From contig DASQWB010000143.1 in the NCBI GenBank assembly GCA_035640455.1, forward strand, positions 1-22,280: a DNA stretch of 22,280 nt. The letters run 5' to 3'. Positions 6,833-14,679 of the stretch are shown here, piece after piece. The notes beneath the pieces are model-generated. The model worked only from the letters and a program-made list of their open reading frames with translations, did no database searches and was not told the DNA's origin. The stretch comes from AC-50 sp035640455. GTDB lineage: Bacteria > Actinomycetota > Thermoleophilia > Gaiellales > Gaiellaceae. Numbering within the stretch: position 1 is the stretch's first letter; the number at the start of each line of letters is the position of its first letter. The position numbers and the translations under genes are program-made.

Positions 6833-6842
6833 TACGGACACG

Positions 6843-7481
6843 TCACGCCTCGAGCAAGCCCTGGGCCAGCGCGTGCCGCACGAGCTCCGCGCGGCTCGTG
6901 AGGCGGAGCTTCTGCATGATGTGCGCCCGGTGCGTCTCGGCCGTGCGCACCGAGATGTAGAGCTGCTTCGCGATCTCCTGGTTCGTGTGCCCGAGCGCCA
7001 GCAGGCGCAGCACTTCGCGCTCGCGGTCGGAGAGCGGGTCCGCCTCGGCGCGCCGCGCCGCCTCTGTCTCCGCGGCGACAAGCCGAGCGCCCAGCTCCGA
7101 ATGGACGTAGCGGCCGCCCTTCGCCACCTCGAGCAGCGCGGCGACGACCTCCGTGTCCGCCGCCTCCTTCAGGACGTAGCCGCTCGCGCCGGCCGCGAAC
7201 GCCTGCCGTACGTACTGCGGGTCGTCCTGCATCGAGAGGACGAGCACCTTCGCCTCCGGCCGCTCGTGGAGGAGCGTCGGGATGACGTCGAGCCCGCTCT
7301 CGTCCGGCATCACGACGTCGAGGAGGATGACATCCGGCTTCAGTGACCGGTTCTGGAAGATCGCCTCGCGGCCACTGCCCGCCTCCCCGACCGGCTCGAC
7401 GTCCTCCTCGGCGTCGAGCAGAAGGCGCAGCCCCGCGCGCACCACCGCGTGGTCGTCGACGATCAGGACGCGAACGCTCAC
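6843..7481 (-). CDS. NarL/FixJ-family response regulator with LuxR-type DNA-binding domain
   Basis: This 212-residue regulator receives phosphate from the kinase encoded just upstream and should bind DNA as a dimer. The receiver domain covers about residues 1-122, with the acidic pocket Asp9/Asp10, the phosphoacceptor Asp55 in VILLDVVMPDESG, Ser83 in VLSMQDD and Lys105 in GYVLKEA. The LuxR helix-turn-helix is at about 148-205 (LSDREREVLRLLALGHTNQE). The GTG at 7481 overlaps the kinase stop as GTGA, so the pair is translationally coupled. An upstream extension of the frame is off-frame kinase sequence and was rejected. The gene ends beside a 42-bp palindrome. Family placement is very firm; target genes are unknown. 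Confidence 0.95.
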   Translation of the reverse strand: MSVRVLIVDDHAVVRAGLRLLLDAEEDVEPVGEAGSGREAIFQNRSLKPDVILLDVVMPDESGLDVIPTLLHERPEAKVLVLSMQDDPQYVRQAFAAGASGYVLKEAADTEVVAALLEVAKGGRYVHSELGARLVAAETEAARRAEADPLSDREREVLRLLALGHTNQEIAKQLYISVRTAETHRAHIMQKLRLTSRAELVRHALAQGLLEA

Positions 7482-9118
7482 CGCAGCGGGACCTCGGCGA
7501 CGAGCGCCGTCCCGGCGCCGTTCGGCTCGATCGCGAGCCGGCCGTCGAGCAGCGCGACCCGCTCGCGCATGCCCTCGATGCCGAACCCGTCGCCGCTCTT
7601 GGCGGACTCGAACCCGCGACCGTCGTCCTCGACCACCGCAGTCACCGCGCCCTCCTTGCGCGCGAGGAGGATACTCACCCGACGCGCGTGCGCGTGCTTG
7701 ACGACGTTCGTGAGCGATTCTTGGACGATGCGGTAGAGCGCCGTCTCGATCTCGGACGGAAGCCGCTCCTCCCCCACGTTCGCCTCGAAGTCGACCGCGA
7801 TCCCCGTCTGCTCTGCGAACGACTCCGTCAGCCGCTCGAGCGCCGCGACGAGCCCGAAGTCGTCGAGCACCTTCGGCCGGAGCTCCACAGCCAGGCGCCG
7901 CACATCCTGAAGGGTGGCTACCACGAGCTCCCTCAGCTCGGCGACGGCGGCCCGGTTCTCCTCCTTTTCGAGCGCGTCCTCGAGCGGCTTCAGGCCGAGC
8001 AGGATCGAGGTCAGCGCCTGCCCCGTCTCGTCGTGGAGCTCCCGCGCGAGACGCCGCCGCTCGAGCTCCTGCGCCTCGACCACGCGCCGCAGGGCATCGC
8101 GTGCGACGCGCTCGGAGAGGTCGACCGCGACCGCCGCTCGCGACGCGAAGGTCTCGGCGAGACGGAGGTCGCCGTCGGAGAAGCGCGGATCCCGACCCAT
8201 CTTGTCGTAGACGCCGACGACGCCGATCGCCCGCTCGCGCGCGACGAGCGGCACCCAGAGGCCGGTGCGGGCGGCGAGACGCCGCGTGACCTCCCGGTTC
8301 ACCTCCGGGTCGTCGAGCACGGAGTCGACGCGCTCGCTGCGCCTGCGCTCGAGCACGCGGCCGCTCTTCGAGCCCGACCTCGACATCGTCGTGCCCACGA
8401 GCTCGTGGCCGCCCTCGCCGGCAGCGGCCGCGAACCGCAGGTCGTCCGGACCGGCCGGCAGGAGCACGGTGACGAGCCGGGCGTCGAGCAGCTCGCGCAG
8501 GCGGCGCGCGACGAGGTCGAGGAGCCGGTCGAGGTCGGTCTCGGTCGCGAGCGCGTTCCCGACCTCGATGAGGGACTCGAGCTGCTGCGACCACTGCGTC
8601 GCCGACTCGTAGAGGCGCGCGTTCTCGATCGCGACCGCCGCCTGCGCCGCCAGGAGGGTGACGAGCTCCTGGTCCTCGTCGGTGAAGTTCTCTCCGCCCT
8701 CCTTCTCGGTTAGGTAGAGGTTGCCGTAGGCGACGCCGCGCAGCATCACCGAGACGCCGAGGAACGAGCGCATCGGCGGATGGTTCGGCGGGAAGCCGAC
8801 CGACCGCGCATCCTCGGTGAGGTCGTGCAGCCGGAGCGGCGTCGTGTCGCGGATCAGCACGCCGAGGATGCCGCGACCGTGCGGCGGATCGCCGATCGCG
8901 GTCCGCGTCTCGTCGTCGATCCCGGTCGTGATGAAGCGCTCGAGCTGTGAGCCGGCGCGGTCGATGACGCCGAGCGCGCCATATCGCGCGCCGGTCAGCT
9001 CAACGGCCGCCGCGACCAGCCGCTCGAGCAGCGCGTCGAGCGACAGCTCGCCGGTCAGGGCGGCGATCACGTCGAGCAGGCTGCGCAGCCGCGTCTCGCC
9101 CGGGCCGACTGCTTCCAC
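7478..9118 (-). CDS. DevS/DosT-like sensor histidine kinase (GAF-GAF-HisKA_3-HATPase)
   Basis: This is a 546-residue soluble sensor kinase. GAF domain 1 spans roughly 20-170 and closely follows the mycobacterial DevS GAF-A pattern: ARYGALGVIDRAG, FITTGIDDETR, GFPPNHPPMRSFLGV and GNLYLTEK. His113 aligns with DevS His149, the proximal heme ligand. GAF 2 spans about 185-335. The dimerisation/phosphoacceptor segment is ERRRLARELHDETGQ with His362, and the ATPase domain has the N box (ESLTNVVKHAHA), EDDGRGFE and GFGIEGMRER. There are no membrane helices, as in DevS. It probably senses O2, NO, CO or redox state through heme, but this is inference from one conserved residue and context. The GTG start at 9118 lacks a ribosome binding site, and the first 119 bases overlap the tail of the upstream frame. 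Confidence 0.94.
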   Translation of the reverse strand: MEAVGPGETRLRSLLDVIAALTGELSLDALLERLVAAAVELTGARYGALGVIDRAGSQLERFITTGIDDETRTAIGDPPHGRGILGVLIRDTTPLRLHDLTEDARSVGFPPNHPPMRSFLGVSVMLRGVAYGNLYLTEKEGGENFTDEDQELVTLLAAQAAVAIENARLYESATQWSQQLESLIEVGNALATETDLDRLLDLVARRLRELLDARLVTVLLPAGPDDLRFAAAAGEGGHELVGTTMSRSGSKSGRVLERRRSERVDSVLDDPEVNREVTRRLAARTGLWVPLVARERAIGVVGVYDKMGRDPRFSDGDLRLAETFASRAAVAVDLSERVARDALRRVVEAQELERRRLARELHDETGQALTSILLGLKPLEDALEKEENRAAVAELRELVVATLQDVRRLAVELRPKVLDDFGLVAALERLTESFAEQTGIAVDFEANVGEERLPSEIETALYRIVQESLTNVVKHAHARRVSILLARKEGAVTAVVEDDGRGFESAKSGDGFGIEGMRERVALLDGRLAIEPNGAGTALVAEVPLR

Positions 9119-9710
9119 GAGCGGAGGGTACGCCGTTTTGCAAGGGCTGGCGACGCGCCACCACGACGCCGGCGCCCCAACCCGGAGCGCGACCTCCGAC
9201 CGGCGGATGCACCGCCTCGACGTCCAGGCCGCTGCGGGCGATCAGCCAGGAGATCAGCGAGTTCGAGTTCCACATCTCGCCTGCGTGGAGCTCGTCGCGT
9301 CCCCAGACCGGCGTCGGCACGTCGGGCACCAGCTCGAGTATGCGCAGCGCGAGAGCCGCGTCGTCCGTCAGCCGCTGTGGGCTCTCGACCGCCTCGTCGA
9401 CGTCGGGGATCACGCCGTCACGCCAGCGTCGCACCTCGTAGCGGAAGACGCGGAGCGATCGCGCCCAGCGGCTGCCGACAGGAGCCTCGGCGACGACGCC
9501 GCGCAGGGCCCCGTTCCCGTCACAGATGGGTGCCATCTCGATCACGAACCTGCCCTCCGGCGCTTGGACTTCGAGCGCGGAGTGGTAGAGGGCGGTGCTC
9601 GTTCGCTTCTCGAGCCGCGCCACCACGGCCTCGAAGACGCGCCCGTTCAGTCGCACCGACCGACCGCCTGCGCCGAGCGGAAGCCAGTAGAGGTCGACGT
9701 GAGAATCCAC
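9000..9710 (-). CDS. Conserved hypothetical protein, 236 aa, tail overlaps kinase start
   Basis: I start at GTG 9710 (VDSHVDLYWLPLGAGG), which has GGAGG 12 bases upstream. The soluble protein has conserved-looking blocks LYHSALEVQAPEGRFVIEM, SLRVFRYEVRRWRDGVIPD, VPTPVWGRDEL and MWNSNSLISWLIARSG. The order 'HSALEV' then 'NSNSLISWL' recalls permuted papain-like folds, but no cysteine sits at the expected place, so I claim no activity. Up to about residue 198 the reading is clean. The last 40 residues are Arg/Ala-rich and cover the first 119 bases of the kinase gene in another frame. The natural stop may have been lost through a frameshift or point change near 9118-9140, or the overlap may be genuine. 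A hairpin repeat element sits upstream. Confidence 0.75.
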   Translation of the reverse strand: MDSHVDLYWLPLGAGGRSVRLNGRVFEAVVARLEKRTSTALYHSALEVQAPEGRFVIEMAPICDGNGALRGVVAEAPVGSRWARSLRVFRYEVRRWRDGVIPDVDEAVESPQRLTDDAALALRILELVPDVPTPVWGRDELHAGEMWNSNSLISWLIARSGLDVEAVHPPVGGRAPGWGAGVVVARRQPLQNGVPSARGSSRPGRDAAAQPARRDRRPDRRAVARRAARAAGRGGR

Positions 9711-9766
9711 GTAGCGAGCGTGCCTCCGGGTCGACTCGCCTGCATCGGAATCAGGCCCGATCCGCG

Positions 9767-9783
9767 CTGCGGGAAACCCGCGG
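9767..9783 (+). repeat. Intergenic hairpin element, copy 4
   Basis: The core CTGCGGGAAACCCGCGG contains the perfect GCGGG-AAA-CCCGC hairpin. GATCCGCG upstream and CGCGGATC downstream form a larger inverted repeat at 9759-9787. It is located between the DUF2269-like gene and the 236-aa gene. Confidence 0.65.
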
Positions 9784-9811
9784 ATCGATTCCGTTCTCGA
9801 CGCCGAGCCCG

Positions 9812-10267
9812 TCAGCCGGGCTTCCAGACCATCAGCGCGAGCGCCGCGAGGTACGCGGCCGCAGCGGTGCCGTTCAGCAGGCGCGACAGCGGGTCGTCGA
9901 GGAGCCTCCGCAGCTCCGGATCTCCGACCTTGCCGCCTCGCTCCGCGAGCAACCGCGCCTGCTTCGGCCGACGGCCGCCGAGCGAGCCGAGGACGGCGCC
10001 GAGCAGGACCAAGCCCAGCGCAGCCTCCACCCACGCGTCGCCGAGATCGAACGCAGTCAGGTCGAGGAGCCAGAACCCGCACGCCACGGCGAGCACGAGC
10101 CCGGCGCCGACGAGGACGACGCCGACCCGTGTCAGGCCGAGGAGGAGGGCGATCTCCGACGCCCGCTCCCGCCGCCGCGCCGCCTCCAGACCGACGGCGG
10201 CGACCGCCATCCCCGCGAAGAGCGTGACGACGCCGAGCAGGTGGAGGAAGAGCGCGACCGCGTCCAA
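9812..10267 (-). CDS. DUF2269-like integral membrane protein
   Basis: This 151-residue protein has four hydrophobic segments: VALFLHLLGVVTLFAGMAVA near the N terminus, VGVVLVGAGLVLAVACGFWL, ALGLVLLGAVLGSLGG, and AAYLAALALMVWKPG at the end. The 'LFLHLLG' opening and the 'WKPG' ending match the two proteins at 20135 and 20611, so the three appear to be distant relatives of one family. The start is uncertain. TTG 10267 is the only plausible initiation codon before the first helix, but GGAG lies just 2 bases before it, so leaderless or atypical initiation is possible. The gene is divergent from the FAD oxidoreductase. Its function is unknown; members of this family are predicted membrane proteins. 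Confidence 0.75.
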   Translation of the reverse strand: MDAVALFLHLLGVVTLFAGMAVAAVGLEAARRRERASEIALLLGLTRVGVVLVGAGLVLAVACGFWLLDLTAFDLGDAWVEAALGLVLLGAVLGSLGGRRPKQARLLAERGGKVGDPELRRLLDDPLSRLLNGTAAAAYLAALALMVWKPG

Positions 10268-10284
10268 CGCTCCGAATTTAGTAC

Positions 10285-10301
10285 CGACGCCGATTGCGTC
10301 G
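10285..10301. promoter_or_regulatory. Small inverted repeat in divergent promoter region
   Basis: CGACGC and GCGTCG are separated by five bases in the 78-base gap between two divergent genes. Position suits an operator for either gene, but a 6-bp dyad in such GC-rich DNA can arise by chance. Confidence 0.25.
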
Positions 10302-10345
10302 TTCTTCGGATGTGGCCCCCGACGGCAGGCGCCACGATGCGGCCC

Positions 10346-11457
10346 ATGGGAGGCTTCCGAGTGCTGATTGCAGGCGGCGGAGTGGCTGCGCTCGAGGCGG
10401 CGCTGGCCCTTCGGCACCTGGCGGAGGAGCGCGTGTCGGTGACGATCGTCGCGCCAGAGCCGCGGTTCTGGTACCGGCCGCTCGCCGTCGTCGAGCCGTT
10501 CGGCGGGGGCCGGCTGCACGGCGTCGACCTCGCCGAGCTGGCCGACGAGTGCGGCGCGCTCTTCGAAGTCGACGCCCTCGCCACCGTGGACGCCGAGGCG
10601 CACGTCGCGCACACCACGAGCGGCGCCGAGTTCGAGTACGACGCGCTCCTCGTCGCGACGGGCGCGAAGCCCGTCGCCGCGGTTCCGGGCGCGTTCACGT
10701 TCCGCGGGCCGGCCGACGTCGAGGCCTTCTCGACGCCGCTGGCCGCAGTCGAAAGACGGCTGGTGTTCGCCGTCCCGGGCGGCGTCGCCTGGCCGCTCCC
10801 GCTCTACGAGCTCGCGCTGCAGACGGCTTCCGCCGTCCCGGGCGCCGAGCTCACCCTCGTGACGCACGAGGACGAGCCGCTCGGCGTCTTCGGCGCCGCC
10901 GCGACCGAAGCGGCGCGGGAGCTCCTCGACCGCCGCGGCATCATGCTCCGGACCGCGACGTACGCCGTCGAGTTCGAGCACGGCGCTCTCGCGCTCGCAC
11001 CCGGGGCACGATCGCCGCCGACGCCGTGGTCGCGTTGCCGCGCCTCGCGGGCGTGCCGATCCCAGGGCTTCCTTCCGACGCCGAAGGCTTCATTCCCGTC
11101 GACCCGAGCGGCAGGGTGCGGCACGTCGACGACGTCTTCGCCGCCGGCGACGCCGTCGCATTTCCGGTCAAGCAGGGCGGCATCGCCGCGCAGCAGGCCG
11201 ACGCGGCCGCCGAGACGATCGCCGCCGCGACCGGCGCGCCGGTCGAGCCGGAGCCGTTCCGGCCGGTGCTGCGCGGGCTGCTCCTGACGGGCGAAGCGCC
11301 GACCTTCATGCGCGCCGAGCTTGGCGGCGGGAGCGGAGACACGTCCGTCCCGGCCACGGATCTCCCCTGGTGGCCGCCGGGCAAGATCGTGGGGCGCTAC
11401 CTCGCCCCGTTCCTCGCGGAGCGCGCAGGGGCGATCTGCAAAGCTGCCGGAGGATGA
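10346..11457 (+). pseudogene. FAD-dependent pyridine nucleotide-disulfide-type oxidoreductase, interrupted by one frameshift
   Basis: The protein belongs to the family of sulfide:quinone oxidoreductase and type II NADH dehydrogenase-like flavoproteins. It has an FAD-binding Rossmann motif at the start (FRVLIAGGGVAALEAALALR), a middle YDALLVATGAKP, and the C-terminal FAD motif DDVFAAGDAVAFPVKQGGIA followed by AAQQADAAAETIA. The reading frame changes by minus one near 11000-11008 (CCCGGGGCAC). Before it the sequence reads HGALALAPG; after it, GTIAADAVVALPRLAGV. The missing base probably belonged to a 'PDGT' codon series. The repaired product would be about 370 aa, a normal family length, and both halves are well conserved, so a sequencing error or a recent mutation is likelier than old decay. 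The stop overlaps the cupin ATG. ATG 10337 is another possible start. Confidence 0.85.
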
Positions 11458-11786
11458 CGAAGCTCGCCGCCGCGCACCCGTTCGACGTCGAAGAGGTGAA
11501 GCGGCGGCTCGGCGAGGCGGGCGGCGGCTACGAGATCGTCCACGAGTCGCCGGGGCTCGAGGTCGGCGTCTACGTCCTCGTCGCGCCCGAGCCCGACCGG
11601 CAGCAGCCGCACGCCGACGACGAGGTGTACGTCGTGCTCGAGGGCACGGGCACGCTCGAGGTCGAGGGCACCAGCGTCGACCTGCGGGAGGGTCACGCCG
11701 TCTTCGTCCCCGCGAGGGCCGAGCACCGCTTCAGCGCCTACGAGCACCTGTCGGTGCTCGTGATCTTCGAGCGGCGGCCGGCGTGA
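11454..11786 (+). CDS. Cupin-domain protein, 110 aa
   Basis: This is a single-domain cupin. Motif 1 is seen at PHADDEVYVVLEGTGTLEVE and motif 2 at GHAVFVPARAEHRFSA, with His and Glu ligands typical of a mononuclear metal site. The N terminus (MTKLAAAHPFDVEEVKRRLG) is helical. Many such proteins are small sugar- or metabolite-binding or dioxygenase-like proteins, and nothing here fixes the substrate. The ATG overlaps the oxidoreductase stop (ATGA) and its own stop overlaps the phosphoketolase GTG (GTGA), so it is translated as the middle member of a coupled unit. That suggests a role tied to the sugar-phosphate pathway, but this is only inference from context. Confidence 0.88.
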   Translation: MTKLAAAHPFDVEEVKRRLGEAGGGYEIVHESPGLEVGVYVLVAPEPDRQQPHADDEVYVVLEGTGTLEVEGTSVDLREGHAVFVPARAEHRFSAYEHLSVLVIFERRPA

Positions 11787-14140
11787 CCGCGCCCGCGGCC
11801 ACCGCGGCGGGGCCGCTGAGCCCCGACCAGCTCCGCCTCCTCGACGCCTACTGGCGCGCCGCCAACTACCTCTCCGTCGGCCAGATCTACCTCCTCGACA
11901 ACCCGCTCCTTCGCGAGCCGCTCCTCCCCGAGCACGTGAAGCCGCGCCTGCTCGGCCACTTCGGGACGACGCCCGGCCTGAACCTGATCTACGCGCATCT
12001 GAACCGGGCGATCCGCGCCCGCGACCTGAACGCGATCTACGTCTGCGGCCCTGGGCACGGCGGGCCGGGAGTCGTCGCGAACGCCTACCTCGAGGGCACC
12101 TACAGCGAGCTCTACTCGCACGTGACGCAGGACGAGGAGGGCCTCAAGGAGCTCTTCCGCCAGTTCTCGTTCCCGGGCGGAATCCCGAGCCACGCGGCGC
12201 CGGAGACCCCCGGCTCGATCCACGAGGGCGGTGAGCTCGGCTACGCGCTCGCGCACGCGTTCGGCGCCGCCTACGACAACCCCGACCTGCTCGTCGCCTG
12301 CGTCGTGGGCGACGGCGAGGCCGAGACGGGGCCGCTCGCGACGAGCTGGCATTCGAACAAGTTCCTGAACCCGAGGACGGACGGCGCGGTGCTGCCGATC
12401 CTCCACCTAAACGGGTACAAGATCGCGAATCCGACCGTGCTCGCGCGGATCCCGGAGGAGGAGCTCGTCTCGCTCCTCGAAGGCTACGGCTGGCGGCCGC
12501 TCCTCGTCTCGGGCGACGAGCCGGAGCCGGTGCACCAGGCCTTCGCCGCCGCGCTCGACGAGGCGCTCGACGGGATCGACGCGGCGAAGCGGGCGAGGAG
12601 CCGGCCGGTGTGGCCGATGATCGTCCTCCGGACGCCGAAGGGCTGGACGGGCCCGAAGGAGGTCGACGGCGTGCCGGTCGAGGGCACGTGGCGCTCGCAC
12701 CAGGTTCCCGTCCTCGGCGTGCGCGAGAACCCCGAGCACCTGCGCATCCTCGAGGAGTGGCTGCGGAGCTACCGGGCCGACGAGCTCTTCGACGAGCACG
12801 GCCGGCTCGTTTCCGAGCTGGCGAAGCTCCCGCCGCGCGGCGACCGCCGCATGAGCGCGAACCCGCACGCGAACGGCGGCCTGCTCCTCCGCGACCTCGT
12901 CCTGCCCGACTTCCGCAAGTACGCGGTGGACGTGTCGAAGCCGGGCACGACCTCGAGCGAGGCGACGCGCGTCCTCGGCGGGTTCCTCCGCGACGTGATC
13001 GCGCGCAACCCGGACAGCTTCCGCCTCTTCGGCCCCGACGAGACGGCGTCGAACCGGCTCGACGACGTGTACGAGGTCACCGCGAAGGTCTGGGAGGCGG
13101 AGGTCGAGCCGGTCGACGAGCACCTCGCGCCCGACGGGCGGGTGGTCGAGGTGCTCTCGGAGCACCTCTGCCAGGGCTGGCTCGAGGGCTACCTGCTGAC
13201 CGGTCGGCACGGCCTCTTCAACTGCTACGAGGCCTTCATCCACATCGTCGACTCGATGTTCAACCAGCATGCGAAGTGGCTGAAGGTGACGCGCGAGATC
13301 CCGTGGCGGCGGCCGATCGCCTCACTCAACTACCTGCTCTCGTCGCACGTGTGGCGGCAGGACCACAACGGCTTCTCGCACCAGGACCCGGGCTTCATCG
13401 ACCACGTCGTGAACAAGAAGGCCGAGATCGTGCGCGTCTACCTGCCGCCGGACGCGAACTGCCTGCTCTCGGTCGCCGACCACTGCCTGCGCAGCCGGCA
13501 CTACGTGAACGTCATCGTGGCCGGCAAGCAGCCCGCGTTGAACTACCTCACGATGGACGAGGCGGTCGTGCACTGCACGCGCGGGATCGGGATCTGGGAC
13601 TGGGCCTCTTCGGACGAGCGCGGCGAGCCCGACGTCGTCCTCGCCTGTTGCGGCGACGTGCCGACGCTCGAGACGCTCGCTGCGGCGGCGATCCTCCGCG
13701 ACCGGCTGCCCGAGCTCAAGGTGCGCGTCGTGAACGTCGTCGACCTGATGCGCCTGCAGCCCGACACGGAGCACCCGCACGGCCTCTCCGACATGGAGTT
13801 CGACGCCCTCTTCACGACCAACCGGCCCGTCCTCTTCGCTTACCACGGCTACCCGTGGCTCATCCACCGGCTCACCTACCGCCGCACGAACCACCGCAAC
13901 CTGCACGTGCGCGGCTACAAGGAGGAAGGCACGACGACGACGCCCTTCGACATGGTGATGCTGAACGACCTCGACCGCTTCCACCTCGTGATGGACGTGA
14001 TCGACCGGGTGCCCGGCCTGGCGGACTCGTGCGGTCGCCTGCGGCAGGACATGGTCGACGAGCGGCTCCGCGCGCGGATGTGGACCCGCGAGCACGGCGA
14101 GGACGCGCCGGCGATCCGCGACTGGACCTGGCCCTACTGA
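11783..14140 (+). CDS. xfp: Phosphoketolase (xylulose-5-phosphate/fructose-6-phosphate)
   Basis: This thiamine diphosphate enzyme splits xylulose-5-P (or fructose-6-P) with inorganic phosphate to acetyl-phosphate plus glyceraldehyde-3-P (or erythrose-4-P). The 785-residue length is normal. Recognisable segments are YLSVGQIYLLDNPLLREPL near the start, GPGHGGPGVVANAYLEGTY, SIHEGGELGYALAHAFGAAY, the TPP/Mg motif GDGEAETGPLATSWHSNKFL, LHLNGYKIANPTVL, FGPDETASNRL and HQDPGFIDHV. I start at GTG 11783, four bases inside the cupin stop; the longer open frame upstream is off-frame cupin sequence. Acetate kinase lies 540 bases downstream on the same strand, completing a route from sugar phosphate to acetate with ATP gain. 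Substrate preference between the two sugars cannot be judged by eye. Confidence 0.97.
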   Translation: MTAPAATAAGPLSPDQLRLLDAYWRAANYLSVGQIYLLDNPLLREPLLPEHVKPRLLGHFGTTPGLNLIYAHLNRAIRARDLNAIYVCGPGHGGPGVVANAYLEGTYSELYSHVTQDEEGLKELFRQFSFPGGIPSHAAPETPGSIHEGGELGYALAHAFGAAYDNPDLLVACVVGDGEAETGPLATSWHSNKFLNPRTDGAVLPILHLNGYKIANPTVLARIPEEELVSLLEGYGWRPLLVSGDEPEPVHQAFAAALDEALDGIDAAKRARSRPVWPMIVLRTPKGWTGPKEVDGVPVEGTWRSHQVPVLGVRENPEHLRILEEWLRSYRADELFDEHGRLVSELAKLPPRGDRRMSANPHANGGLLLRDLVLPDFRKYAVDVSKPGTTSSEATRVLGGFLRDVIARNPDSFRLFGPDETASNRLDDVYEVTAKVWEAEVEPVDEHLAPDGRVVEVLSEHLCQGWLEGYLLTGRHGLFNCYEAFIHIVDSMFNQHAKWLKVTREIPWRRPIASLNYLLSSHVWRQDHNGFSHQDPGFIDHVVNKKAEIVRVYLPPDANCLLSVADHCLRSRHYVNVIVAGKQPALNYLTMDEAVVHCTRGIGIWDWASSDERGEPDVVLACCGDVPTLETLAAAAILRDRLPELKVRVVNVVDLMRLQPDTEHPHGLSDMEFDALFTTNRPVLFAYHGYPWLIHRLTYRRTNHRNLHVRGYKEEGTTTTPFDMVMLNDLDRFHLVMDVIDRVPGLADSCGRLRQDMVDERLRARMWTREHGEDAPAIRDWTWPY

Positions 14141-14145
14141 GGGCT

Positions 14146-14163
14146 CTGCGGGGAACTACGTAG
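14146..14163 (+). repeat. Possible degenerate fifth copy of the hairpin element
   Basis: CTGCGGGGAACTACGTAG shares the left arm and a CGTAG right arm with copy 2 but has an enlarged loop. It lies just after the phosphoketolase stop. A further short hairpin (GGGAGC-CGG-GCTCCC) follows at once and could help termination. Confidence 0.25.
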
Positions 14164-14239
14164 CCGGGAGCCGGGCTCCCTCGGATGGCCGCCCCTTCGG
14201 CCGGTGCTATGCATGGGTTTCGCTGCGAGAGGAGGACCC

Positions 14240-14641
14240 ATGAGCGTGACCCACTTCCTTCGCCATCTCTTCGAGATGACCGTCGCGATGATGATCGGGA
14301 TGGTCGGCAGTGCCGCGATCTTCGTCACGGCGCTCGGGACGACGGTCGATGAGGCGCTCCGCCGGCACGCCGTGGCCTTCGTCGTCGTGCAGGCACTCGG
14401 CATGACGATCTCGATGGTCGCCTGGATGCGCCACCGCCGTCACTCGCGGAGAGCCTGCATCGAGATGGCGGCCGCGATGGTGGTTCCGGCGATCCCGCTC
14501 GTCTGCCTGCGCGTGGCGGACGTCATCACGGGCTCGGTATGCGGCTTCTACTGCGCCTCGACGATCGTGGCCATGCTCGTGGTCATGCTCTACCGCCGAA
14601 GCGAGTACAGCGGACACACGGTTCTCGTACCCGCCCGCTGA
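14240..14641 (+). CDS. Small integral membrane protein, 133 aa
   Basis: ATG 14240 has a strong ribosome binding site (AGGAGG, 5 bases upstream), so the longer frame from 14204 is not used. The protein carries about four hydrophobic helices: MTVAMMIGMVGSAAIFVTAL, AVAFVVVQALGMTISMVAWM, MAAAMVVPAIPLVCLRVADV and CASTIVAMLVVMLY, with short basic loops (MRHRRHSRRA). Similar short actinobacterial membrane proteins are sometimes wrongly named FliP; nothing flagellar is nearby and the length is far too short. It sits between phosphoketolase and acetate kinase on the same strand, which hints at, but does not prove, a link to acetate metabolism or export. Function is unknown. Confidence 0.82.
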   Translation: MSVTHFLRHLFEMTVAMMIGMVGSAAIFVTALGTTVDEALRRHAVAFVVVQALGMTISMVAWMRHRRHSRRACIEMAAAMVVPAIPLVCLRVADVITGSVCGFYCASTIVAMLVVMLYRRSEYSGHTVLVPAR

Positions 14642-14679
14642 ACTGCCCGCACGCAGTCGGAGGCTGGCAGGCTTGGCGC

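Noticed and set aside
10996..11010. Programmed ribosomal frameshift in the oxidoreductase gene
   Set aside because: CCCGGGG in this phase does not allow good tRNA re-pairing after a minus-one shift, and no downstream stimulatory structure stands out.
14240..14641. Naming the 133-aa membrane protein as flagellar FliP
   Set aside because: Too short, no FliP motifs and no flagellar genes nearby.
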